Assembly: GCF_008831285.2 (NCBI RefSeq)
Contig: NW_022204507.1
Span: 2,650,814 to 2,714,813 of the forward strand
Length of the DNA stretch: 64,000 nt
Origin: Nymphaea colorata
Taxonomy: Eukaryota; Streptophyta; Magnoliopsida; Nymphaeales; Nymphaeaceae
Reading direction: 5' to 3'
The translations under genes were made by a program, and so were the position numbers. Below are positions 11,230 to 20,939 of this stretch, piece after piece. The notes under the pieces were generated by a model. The model was not told where the DNA came from. It did not search any database and saw nothing but the letters and a program-made list of their open reading frames with translations. Within the stretch, counting starts at the first letter, position 1, and the number at the start of each line of letters is the position of its first letter.

Positions 11230-12740
11230 TAATGCAGCCTTGATCATTTGAACGACATCATGGTCAGGCCAGATAATTCCTTTAGTATGATCAAGAATGC
11301 ATATGTTTTCAATACATATAAAGAGTTCAAGTATTTGTTTATTCAAAGCAAACTAATGATAAAACATGGCCATCATAGTCTCTCTATAATTCATATGTAT
11401 CATTCCACTAATTAATGGTTCAGACTCTTTCAAAACTAAATTCAACTATATCTGTCATTTAGGAAAGTTAGTTACAACAACATATATGTGCATGCATATG
11501 CATAATTTAAAATAAATCAAGATCATTGAAATAATCCATGTCTAGGGTATTTCAAGTGTGCTTTATATTCTTAAATTATCTTTTATCTTGAAGTCAAATT
11601 TATAAAGATAAAACACGAGACAATAAGTCCAGACTCATTTAACTTATATAGGTCATACTAGGTTTGGTCCAGCCTTATCTTAAGTTTGGCTTAATGTGAA
11701 AGAAATCCAATCGTTGAACTTTGTTTTGCAGTAAATAAAAATCAGGAAGATATAGAAAAGTCAAATGGAACAAGTATGTCCACAAACTCGTATTTGAAAT
11801 TTCAAATAAATATACATGGTGGGATGAATTTTCAGACCTCCGAACACTGCTTTTTAATTTAAAGTAAAGATTTGTTTCAAATTTTGCATAAAACGGGGCC
11901 CAAAGGCAGCTTAAAATATGAAGTGCACTTTTTATACATAGTTGTAAGATACTAGTGGGATAAATGTTATAAAATTATGACGTTTTTCTGAAAACTTCGT
12001 CTAAAGCTTGTTGCAGTTGCAAATTCTTTTGTAAAAGGTATGAACCCTCCTTTTGCCACTTCTTTTCCTCATTTTCCCTCCCTTTCTCTACCTTCTACCG
12101 ATTTTTCTATTGGTTAACGTCATGTAAGGTAGTAGGCCCATGTTATTGCCATCTCTTGCAAGTTCACTAGTGATTCCAACCATCTGACTATGCCACCAAC
12201 AACATACAGTTGGTCGAACAAATGATGTGTTTCTCTCTTTTATTATTATTATTATTATATAAATATTATTATTATCATCTTCTTTCCTCTTGGTTTTCCA
12301 TTGTTGCAAGGTTGTTCAAATATTGGTGGACCTTAGCCAAACAAGGACTCTATTGCTATCAAGCGAGGCAAAGTGAGGGAGGTACATAAACTCCAACATT
12401 TTGCTTGGTTCTCTTTTTTTAGATATTTGTGTTGGAATAAAAATGTGCAAATGTAAATGCTAAAAATGTATATATGAGAGAAGAGGGAGAAAGGGAGATA
12501 ACATAATATTAACTTATGTGTTTCAGTCTAACTATGGCATACATCCACAACACCTTTTCATTTACAATTCTTCAAACTCAAATAGAAAACTGAACTCATT
12601 TACATGACTCCAATGTTGATGAATAAGCACCATAAGCCCTTTTGGCCTTTAGCAAGTTGTTCACATTCCTTTTGAGTACAAGGTAGGTGATTCAACATTT
12701 CCATTCTGATTTGATCCAATTTCTCTTGTAAAGGAGTTAT
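11230..12740 (+). repeat. RepB, copy 1 (dispersed non-coding repeat)
   Basis: Shares ordered blocks with 27240-28380: ATCATGG near 11268, AATTTCAAATAAATA then TTTTCA near 11795-11840, AAAATGGGGCC-like sequence near 11890, CAAATTCTTTTGTAAAAGGT near 12018, TTTCCTCATTTTCCCTCC near 12065, the AGCCAAACAAGGACTCT block near 12335 and GTTTCAGTCTAACTATGGC near 12520. No coding sequence was found. The reverse copy is at about 40374-41884. Confidence 0.7.
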
Positions 12741-13029
12741 ATTCTGTTTGTTTCATCGGAGCTTTATCAAGACAACTTTATATTATTACTTTTGCCTTAT
12801 CTTTTCTTTATTGGTTATGACTTTGCCTCCAAGAGCATCCGAATGCCTTCAAAGTGGGTTATACACACCACCATGGAGCACGAAAATTTCATGCCCAGGC
12901 CTGTGATGTTGCCACGTGGTGACCAAAGGTTTTGGGATTCAACAATAGAATCAAGATTGGCAGCCAACAAATTTACTTAGTCCATAATACCCTGATGGGA
13001 AGGCAGCAATGATTGTGTCTGTTGATACG

Positions 13030-13598
13030 CGTAGGTTGTTATAACCAATATACCCATATGAGTGGTAAAGAAGTGTCTTCATTTTTTGGTTTCACCACTT
13101 TCGTTATCTTATAGTTATGTCGTTATCTAACACTCCTTTCATCATCTCAGATGCTATGGGACATGTTCCGTTATCTCATACCCCTACCACTATCTCAAAC
13201 CCTAGAAGACTATTTCATTTTGTCATATGCTATAAGACTCGTTGCTTTATCTCATACCCTTGTCATTATCTTAGATGCTATAAAACTAGTTTTATTATGT
13301 AACAATCCCATCATTATCATAGACACTATGGCACGTGGTTCGTTATCTCATAACCCTGCCAATATCTCAGATGCTATGGAATGCATTATTTGGTCCACGT
13401 CCTCTCATTATCTCATAACTCTTTTGTTATCCAAGACACTATGGGGCATCCTGCCGGTTATTTATCTCAAATCCTATAGGACACTGTATTTGGTTCTGCT
13501 GCTTTCATTATCTCAGACACTATAGGACACATTATTTGGTCATGCTTGTTTCGCCATCTCAGATGCTATAGGACACATGTTAAGAATGTTTGTTGTGT
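13030..13598 (-). repeat. GAGATAA array (48-bp minisatellite) with shared terminal block, copy 1
   Basis: On the reverse strand about ten degenerate units of roughly 48 bp alternate CCATAGCATCTGAGATAATG with a GGTTATGAGATAACG half. The terminal block at about 13030-13085 reads, on the reverse strand, CTTCTTTACCACT, GGGTATATTGGTTATAACAA and ACGCGTAT, matching the ends at 23.2 and 62.2 kb. A 124-codon frame here is only a translation of the repeat. The array stops abruptly at 13598 where copia-2 begins. The right-arm copy is at 39515-40083. Confidence 0.85.
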
Positions 13599-14101
13599 CT
13601 ACCTTGTGGACGCCCTTTTCCATGATGCTGATGGACTACGTGAATCAGGATGGACCATAGCACAGTAAAAATCATTCCATAAAATGGATGGCTTTGATAT
13701 TCTGGATGATTTACAGATTGACTGTTGAGGACTTGGTAAAGTTTCTAGGGAAATATTTGTTTCAACCTCATCACTTGATACTAAAACAATTTCAGATGGT
13801 TGTTCAATGTTTGTACAATCAGTAGTCATGAGATCATCTTGGCTTTCATTCAGTTGAGAAGAACAAGGGCCTTGCTCACTTGAATTTCTGCTCTCAAGCG
13901 TATGATTGTCAACAAATGTGAGAGGAATAACTAGAAAATGTGAGACTTTTCTCCGATCCTTTGAGAATTTGAAGGGAAATTCAGTTTCATTGAAGACCAC
14001 ATCCCTACGAATGAATTTTTTTTTGGTTTCCAAATCAGGTAGATTGTACCCTTTTTGTTCAATAGGATACCCAATGAACACACCTCGCTGAACCTTGTGA
14101 C
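13599..14101 (-). pseudogene. Copia-2 integrase C-terminus and hinge
   Basis: Encodes MFIGYPIEQKGYNL, the GYPxxQKGY-type block that follows the copia integrase core, then a KKKFIRRDVVFNE block and an acidic, serine-rich linker ending KSSRISKPSILWNDF, the (R/K)xSxRxxKP-type linker before the copia reverse transcriptase. It stays open for about 160 codons, long for this window. The reverse transcriptase that should follow is replaced by the GAGATAA array. The right-arm copy is at 39012-39514. Confidence 0.85.
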
Positions 14102-14534
14102 TGGGGATGCCAACAGTTCGTATTCAGATCCAATATATCCTTAATCATATCAGGTTTTAGGATAATCAAATATTCGGATTCGAATTCGAATAAAGAAAAG
14201 TCAAATCCGAATGCGAATTCCAATTTTACGATCCGAATCTGATTCTTATATTTATATTTGAATCCAAATTTTCAACCAGATTTTTTCTAAATTTCAAAAT
14301 TTAATAGCAGTAGATATAGGATATTTGTCTAAAAATGAATCTGATCAGAATTTGTATCCAAATTCGATCGGATAGTTATGTATATCTGAATCTGAATTCG
14401 CATATGATTGGATGTCATTTATTAAATCCGAATCCAATCTGATTTCCTAATTGGATATTTTTTTTTTCCATATCTGATTTTTTTGGATCGGATTGGTCAG
14501 ATATCCAATTCAAATTGGACATATTGACATCCTA
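14102..14534. mobile_element. hAT-type MITE inserted in copia-2 integrase (433 bp)
   Basis: Ends TGGGGATGCCAACA and, in complement, TAGGATGTCAATA, giving imperfect terminal inverted repeats. It is flanked by CTTGTGAC (14094-14101) and CATGTGAC (14535-14542), an 8-bp target duplication with one mismatch, the length expected for hAT elements. The interior has many GGATTCGGATT-like motifs and no coding sequence. Removing it joins the integrase at DMENLVTC to the GYPIEQKGY block. The right-arm copy is at 38580-39011. Confidence 0.88.
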
Positions 14535-14542
14535 CATGTGAC

Positions 14543-15855
14543 CAAATTTTCCATGTCGTTTGAGGTTGGTAGAAAAATACAAACAACCAAACACGCATAT
14601 ATGCTTGTAAGGTGGTTTTCTTTTAAAGAATTTTGCAAAGGGAGATTCTTTGGCAAGTTTTTTTTTTTTTTGGATGGGGTCCTATTTGTTAAATATGTGG
14701 CTGTTAATGCATGTAAGTCCCAACATTTTAAGGGTAGGCCTGACTGAAACTTGAGAGCATACACCACATTCAACCAGCTATGCCGTTTTGTTGAGCAGCC
14801 ATGTAGGGGCATGAATGTTGATGTAGGATGTCTCAATCACGGAAAAAAAAATTGTCATTTGAGAAGACCTCGGTTCCACTATCTATCCAAATTTTAACAC
14901 ATCCATTTTGAATTGTTTCTCAGTAATGTTAATGAAATGCTTAAGGAAATCACCTACTTCCCGTTTATACTTAAATAGGTAAACCCACATGGCTCTTGAA
15001 AAATCATCCATAACAGACAAAAGGTGTAGTGCTTGAGTATGCGATGCTTGGGAAACATCACAATGTAGCAAATCAAAAGGTTTAGCAAAACATAATTCAC
15101 TTAATTTGAACATCAATCTATATTTTTTAGCAACACTACATACTTCACAGAAATTATTTGACAACTTAATGATAGAGTCATGCTATCAGAGCATTTGGTT
15201 CTTTGAGCAGGATGGGTGCCCAAGTCTCATATGCCAAACATCAAAATCTGACTGAGTGGGTATCGTGAACAAGCAGTCTATAGTTGTAAGAGGTGACTTG
15301 AAAATGAAGAATCCCCCTGATGAATCACCCAGCTCAGTCCTCGTCTTGGAGATCGGGTCCTGCACAAAGCACCCAGTAGTGGGGAAATCAAATGACATTT
15401 GGTTTTCTGAATAAATCAGCTCATTGACAATATGTTGTAAGCAGTTGTAAGCAAAATTTGGAAGAAAATACACTTTTTGAATAAAAATGGAAGGTGATAG
15501 AAGAGCTTTACCGACACGTGTTCTGTTGTCCTGAACCCTAATTGAAAATGGAACAGCTAATTTTGTGTCATCTAGCAATGATTTATGGCAGCATGACATG
15601 TGGTGACTAGCACCAATATCTATTACCCAGGTGTCTAGTTTGAAGAATGACATAGCTGGAATGTTTATTTGGGTTACTGATGATTTTTTGAGGAGTTGTT
15701 TGAATTTATTATATTCATCTTGAGTTAGAATTGGAGCAGTGTCCTTGCTGAACTATTTTCCATACGTGGTGGAGATTACGGCATTGGAATCAGTTTTCTC
15801 TCCAACAAAGGCCTTGATAATACCCCCTTGTCTTGCTCTGTTTTCCACCTTAAAA
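14543..15855 (-). pseudogene. Copia-2 protease and integrase core
   Basis: On the reverse strand, LDTWVIDIGASHHMSCC (about 15590-15640) is the aspartic protease active site in the form D-I-G-A-S. FDVWHMRLGHPS near 15200-15230 is the pre-integrase WHxRLGHPS block. NFCEVCSVAKKYRLMFK follows near 15110-15160, then FDLLHCDV and VMDDFSRAMWVYLFKYKREV of the catalytic core near 14970-15080. The later part is ATYLTNRTPSK near 14650-14700. Frames break near 15165-15186, 14880 and 14740. Confidence 0.9.
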
Positions 15856-16697
15856 GTTTGGAGGGTAACCATTTAATTTGAAGCATCGTTCCTTTGATGT
15901 CCTACAATCTTGCAGCAATTGCAGAAGTATTGTGGGTGCTTGTTTTGTTGGTTTTCGAACGCATTCAAATTTGCACTTGCTGAGAGACCAACATACTTGA
16001 CAGCACTAGTTTGAAGACGAGCTTCTCCTCTTGAAGGACCAGTGCATGTCTTTTGTAGAGAAGGCAAGGGTTTCATAAGTAGAATTTGCCTTCTTATAGC
16101 ATTCAATGAATCATTGAATCTAATCAGAAATTCAATCATTCTCTCTTCTTGTTGCTTTTCAGCAACCACTTTCAAGGCATTGCATGAGCATTCCGAAAGA
16201 ACATCATAGGATGAAAGCTTATCCCAATATTGTAAAATAAAGAGCAACAAATATATTTTATTGATTCAAACGACTAATGGAGGACTTGAGTTGGTACTTA
16301 TGAGGGGTTGTGCTTTCAGTGAATTGGTCCTTTAACTGTGCCCACACTTCAATAGTTGTGGTGCCGTAGATGATATTGCTTGATAATTCTTTTGAGATGG
16401 AGTTAAGAATCCATGAAAGACCATGTGATTGCAATGCCTCCACTTCATGATCTCAGGAGCTGCAACGCTGGGTTTGGGAAGACTACCATCAACAAAGGTC
16501 AAGTTGTTTTTAGTAGACAATGCGATTCTCAAAGCATGACTCCAGGTTTTGTAGTTTTCACTAGCTACTAATTGTGAAACAAATATAGTGCCGGGGTTGT
16601 CTGAATGATGAAGAAATGATGTTGTTACCATAAGAGGACTTTGCTCCACTAGCTGGAAAAGAGTTGGAAGAATTGGGAGCCTTGCCTGTTGATGCCA
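15856..16697 (-). pseudogene. Copia-2 gag
   Basis: Begins just after the primer site. SQLVASENYKTWSHALRIAL is the gag start block of this copia group. KNNLTFVDGSLPKP, then LSSNIIYGTTTIEVWAQLKD and SSYDVLSECSCNALK follow in order across overlapping frames. The final stretch YFCNCCKIVGHQRNDAS is a CxxC-x4-H-like zinc knuckle (C-N-C-C-K-I-V-G-H). Frameshifts separate the parts at about 16330-16440 and 16255. The right arm resumes inside this gene at 36742. Confidence 0.88.
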
Positions 16698-16711
16698 TGG
16701 CTCTGTATTAG
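16698..16711 (-). promoter_or_regulatory. Copia-2 primer-binding site, decayed
   Basis: On the reverse strand the sequence AATACAGAGCCATGG sits between LTR and gag. The CAGAGCC core is intact, but the first bases of the canonical TGGTATCAGAGCC are changed. Confidence 0.65.
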
Positions 16712-17031
16712 AGTATGTAGAAATTATTTGAGTGCTTAAGGAAGAACGTGACACAAGGAAGGGAAAGAGAATTTCTTCATATTTTTCTATTGATCTTACA
16801 CACTTATATACAGAAGAAAAAATAGTACACGGTTTTTAATTTCAAGGACATTTGGCTGGCTCATCTTATCCCATGATATTTGGCTGGCTCATCTTGTCCC
16901 ATGACATTTGGCTGGCTCATCTTATCCCATGGCATTCGGCTGGCTCATCTTAATAGCTTCGCTAACCAACTCAAAATCTTATCGTTAACATGTCAAGATA
17001 AGAAGATAAGAAGCGAATCTTAATTTTAACA
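16712..17031 (-). repeat. Shared copia-2 LTR (about 320 bp)
   Basis: On the reverse strand it starts TGTTAAAATTAAG directly after a purine tract and ends beside the decayed primer site. It serves as 3' LTR of the RT-RNase H fragment above it and as 5' LTR of the gag-integrase body below it. Four 28-bp tandem units with TTTGGCTGGCTCATCTT lie at about 16847-16958. The start coordinate is approximate. Confidence 0.85.
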
Positions 17032-17045
17032 CTCCCCCTCAAACT
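17032..17045 (-). promoter_or_regulatory. Copia polypurine tract
   Basis: Reads AGTTTGAGGGGGAG on the reverse strand, immediately before the LTR TG. Confidence 0.85.
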
Positions 17046-17925
17046 ATGTGTAGAGATTTCTTATGTTCAGTTTGGAAACAAGATGATTAAATGCTTCCTT
17101 GCCTAAGGCCTTAGTGAATAAGTCTGCCAGCTGAACTTTACTCTTAATGTAACTGGTTCTCACTACACCTTGATTTACTTTTTCTCATACACATGACAGT
17201 GTAAATCTATATGTTTGGTACACTCATGAAAAACTGGATTGGCTGCAATATGCATGGCGGCCTGATTGTCACAGTATAGATTTGTTGATTGTAGATGTCT
17301 CACGCCTAGATCCGACAACAAGAATTTCAACCATGTCACTTCACATACCGCATTTGCCAACGCCTTGTATTCTGCTTCTGCAAAGGAGTGAGATACTGTG
17401 GGCTATTTTTTTGTCTTTCATGAAATTGGAGAAACACCAAGAAGAACACAATAAGTAGTTATGGACCTTCGCATATCTTGACATGCCACCCAATCATAAA
17501 CACAAAACACACTCATTTGAAGATTGGTTTGTTTGCTTAGGAGAATACTTCGTTCCACTAGAAATTCCATTGGCTTGGCACCCATTATACTTGTTTCGCT
17601 TATAATGTTTACAACATATGTTTGCGGCGAAACATAAATTCCTGCACTTGAAAAAGCAATTTCTAAACCCAAAAAATATTTTAGAGTACAGGTCTTTCAC
17701 AAGAAATTTCAGACAAAAAATTGTTTAAATTTGACAATAAGCTCCTTGGTGTTGCCCGTAATAACAAGGTCGTCCACATAAACAAGAACAACAACAAAAA
17801 ATTGGTCTTGTTTGTAAGTGAATAATGTCTGGTCGGCATTTGATTGACTGAATCCAAACTCCACCAGTGCCAACGACAATTTGTGAAACCAATTTTGAGG
17901 AGACTGTCTGAGTCCATAGAGTATG
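17046..17925 (-). pseudogene. Copia reverse transcriptase and RNase H fragment (upstream tandem copy)
   Basis: On the reverse strand, a YGLRQSPQNWFHKL block (about 17870-17915), QTLFTYK near 17805-17830 and the catalytic VYVDDLVITGNT (about 17750-17785) mark the reverse transcriptase palm. RNase H is seen as [33 protein letters not shown] and [13 protein letters not shown] near 17175-17340. The N-terminal half of the reverse transcriptase and everything 5' of it are missing. Frames shift near 17700 and 17420. This fragment is outside the inverted repeat. Confidence 0.9.
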
Positions 17926-17940
17926 ACTATAAACCTGCAT

Positions 17941-19592
17941 TCACATCGAAGTCATCCTGCATTTTTTAGTGGTTCTTCATGCATTTTTTAATGGTTATCA
18001 CTGATGACATCTGTCCAACCATTTTATATATTTTCTTTCGGCATATATCTGTAATTTAATTTTGATTGTTTAGCTTTCTCGGCAATGCACATGCATTTAA
18101 TTAGTCAGGTTTTAGAAATAATTGCTGGAAACCACTAGTTTCGATCAGATGGTTTTGTATGTCTATTGGTTGAACATTTTTTTTTGTCCCATGGCATATT
18201 CCATCCGTCGACTTTTCTCCCGTGTACCAAGTCAAAAAACTTTAACATATAATTTTTTGTGTTTGGATCGTTCTCCAAGAGTGTCCTCTTAATTTCCTCC
18301 CTGAGAGGATTAATATTTCATATTCACAAGAATGCACATTTAAGTTGTTTGGGTGGCAAAACTCATTTTTTGAGGTAAAAAATGATTCTTCCTTATAAGA
18401 CACTGTTTTGTAAGAGTTTGGATGATAAGAAGTGCAAGTTTTATGAAAATTTTATTTTTGGAAGAAAATATTTTAACCAAATTAATTAAAAACGAAAAAC
18501 TGTTTTGATTCTATATCCAAACATACAAATCTGTTTTGCAAAACTAATTAAAAAATAATTTTTAAAAAACTATTTTTCGTAAAACCTTTTTTTTTGTAGT
18601 GCGCCATTAAAACACTTGCACATCTGGACTGAACGTGCTGAAATATTTCCACAATCTTTCACAAAATTATAAAAAGTGGCTTGATTTTTGGCAAAATAGT
18701 AAATCACCAGTCAACTCTCAAAAATGAAGAAAGTGCAGTCAGCTTTTGTGATGAAATTTCAATGAGTTAATTATGCATCAAAGTCACTAAAATTATAAGG
18801 AATAGTTTACACAGTTGCCCTTTTAATGAAAATTGTCCATTTTATTTTTCTTTTCCATTGCAGATAATTTAGATTGAGATGAGTAATTTTGTAAATTATC
18901 CCTTCATTTTAATGTCTACCGCTGCTCCAGCTTCTTGAACCCATTAATAAATAAGTCACCGATTTTCCATTGTGCCCATTCAGTGCCACGACAAATTCAA
19001 TATTTGGGAGACAATGCCCTTGCAGTCCAGGATTTAACTTTTCCTCTTTAGGAATTAGGACTTCTCAAACAATTGAGCAGAAATGTCGTACCCACGCCCA
19101 CGCCCGCACTCTACCTTGTCCATTATAGTTTGTAGATCCTTTGCAGCTTTGAAGGGTCAGCTCAGCTGCACAGCACCGCCTCACTTTGGTGGGTGGGGAG
19201 GTCAGTGCAATAAACAACCTCAAATCCGATGCAAACAATCAGTCAAAGGAACAGAGCTTAGAGCCGGTGGGCGCACTTACTCTAATGGTGTACCTTTTGG
19301 GAACAACGGCTTAAGCCATTAAGTGTAGTCATTTTCCAGATGTTGCAGATGATAGTTGTTCTTATTTGACCCGAAGCCAATCGATCTAGCCACGAGCCAG
19401 TAGGAGAGAGCTCTAGCAGGCCTTGGAGGATCGAACCCACATATGTGGCAAAATACGGGGATGACTTGTGGCTAGGGGTGAAAGGATATAGTTGGTTTTC
19501 CGCAAAATCTATTCCAAAAGGGGTCTCGCTGCATCACAAAATACTGGATCCACAAGTAGATTAATATTATATGTTTAAAAGAGAGGTCCACT
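17941..19592. other. No gene seen
   Basis: AT-rich DNA. Between 18340 and 18600 there are many AAAACTGTTTT-like and oligo-A/oligo-T stretches that could be an old MITE, but no paired ends or target duplication are clear. The 79-codon frame at 19083-19322 has no recognisable feature. Confidence 0.45.
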
Positions 19593-19988
19593 TAGGGCTG
19601 CACAACAAGTTGAGCCAGCTCAAACTCGATTCGATTGAACTCACTCATTGAAGCTCAACTCAAACTCGACCTATTTATAAACGAGTTGAGCTCGAGTTCA
19701 AATGTATGCTCGAAATGTTAAACGAGTCAAGTTCAAGTTGTAAAAACTCAACTTGGCTCGACTCTACAATGAATATTGAATTGTAATGAGAAAAAAAAAA
19801 TTGAACGTGTAAAAACTAAATGAGTTAGACAAGTTAAATGAAACATGACATGTTTAACATAAACAAGTTAAATGAGTCGAGTTTGAGCCCAGTGTTGTAT
19901 CATCGAGTCGACCTCGAGTTTTTTGAGTGAAGTCGAGCTTGGGCTGACCCAACTAGAGCTTGACTTGACTCATGCATGTGCAGCCCTG
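19593..19988. mobile_element. hAT-type MITE with perfect 8-bp target duplication (396 bp)
   Basis: Terminal inverted repeats TAGGGCTGCACA and, in complement, CAGGGCTGCACA, with GGTCCACT on both sides (19585-19592 and 19989-19996). The interior is rich in CTCGAGTT and AACTCGA-type motifs and has no coding sequence. hAT-derived MITEs are known for 8-bp duplications and CAGGG-type ends, and depend on a transposase elsewhere. The perfect duplication suggests this insertion is younger than the surrounding repeats. Confidence 0.92.
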
Positions 19989-19996
19989 GGTCCACT

Positions 19997-20939
19997 ACAT
20001 ATTACAAATAACGAAACCCTATTCTTAGGTTTTGAGATGAAACCAAGCCCTGCTCTGCCAAAGCCAAATTGAGCAATAAACCAACAAAAAAGGAGAAAAT
20101 TGGAAAATCAGTGGAATTTGGGGAATAGTTGCCTAATGCACTGCGTCCAACTCGTTAATCATATGTGCGTTGATATCAACTATTTGGAAGTGATTTTTTT
20201 TTTATATTGTAGACAAAGTTAATCAAGATCAGAATATGCCTAAGGACAGATTGTGAGCCAAACAGAAAAATATACACCACGTTTGAAAGACCAGAAAACC
20301 GGCTGTGCTTCATATATATATTCATTTCAACATGCATGATGGTCGATCGAGCTGAAAATTTCTATAATGTGTAACGATCCTCCCCACTTTTTTGAAAAAT
20401 TATGATAACAAACATTAAGAAAAAAAACTTAGCAAATAGTAGAACTCAAATGTTCTTGCTGTTTTTCATTTAACTCATTAATATTTCATTTGTCTTTTTC
20501 TAAACAAAATCAATGATCTCTCTCTCTCTCTCTCTCTCTCTTCCCCCACGACCCCCCTAAAAGAAAATAAATAAATAAAATTCAATATTAGCTGTTTGTT
20601 AATTGGTGCACTGTTTGGGATGTCCACTGTCCCAAAGAGTTGTTGTTGTCTCAAAGATATGCACAATGAGCTGGAATCAACAGATTCATTTGCACCATTT
20701 TGGGGATTTTGTTAAGCCTTGTTAGCAACTAACACCCACCGCTTCTATTAATGACTTTTCAAAATATTTTTATAAAAAACTTAACAACCTCAATATTAAT
20801 TAGTTTTGAATAATTTACTGTGGAAGTTTAACATCCACCTAGGTGTTAATTTCCAATCCTGCTACAACTTAAATAAACTAAACATGACAAATTGTTTTGT
20901 TCAAACAACAAGGAAGAGATGCTTCTATATTTATTTGGA
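19997..20939. other. No gene seen; (CT)n at about 20516-20541
   Basis: Non-coding and AT-rich with one short CT microsatellite. The arginine/glutamate-rich frame over it is a translation of that repeat. Confidence 0.5.

Larger units (their letters stand above)
1..16389. repeat. Left arm of ~16.4 kb inverted repeat
   Basis: Every recognisable block here recurs in reverse complement at 36742-53162. Position 1 pairs with 53162 and position 16389 with 36742. The coordinate sum of paired sites is 53163 near the edge, 53138 at 2.35 kb, 53116 at 5.3 kb, 53112-53116 through 14 kb and about 53131-53134 at 16.1-16.4 kb, so the arms are collinear with small indels. The left end is cut by the window, so the real arm may be longer. 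It contains two copia elements, a MITE insertion, RepA/RepB and a minisatellite. It could be a true palindrome or an assembly duplication. Confidence 0.95.
13599..16711 (-). mobile_element. Copia-2 body, reverse strand, truncated
   Basis: Running downward from the LTR at 16712-17031: primer site, gag, protease, integrase and the start of the hinge before reverse transcriptase, then an abrupt junction with the GAGATAA array at 13598. The reverse transcriptase and 3' LTR of this copy are missing. The integrase carries a hAT MITE. It shares its 5' LTR with the RT-RNase H fragment at 17046-17925. Confidence 0.88.

Noticed and set aside
13117-13525. Overlapping frames of 61 and 124 codons
   Set aside because: They are translations of the 48-bp minisatellite and reappear only because the arm is duplicated.
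13030-13598. A CRISPR-like array
   Set aside because: Units are degenerate and contiguous with no unique spacers, and the context is a plant nuclear transposon.
19083-19322. 79-codon frame
   Set aside because: No recognisable domain, no conserved copy, and no gene-like context.
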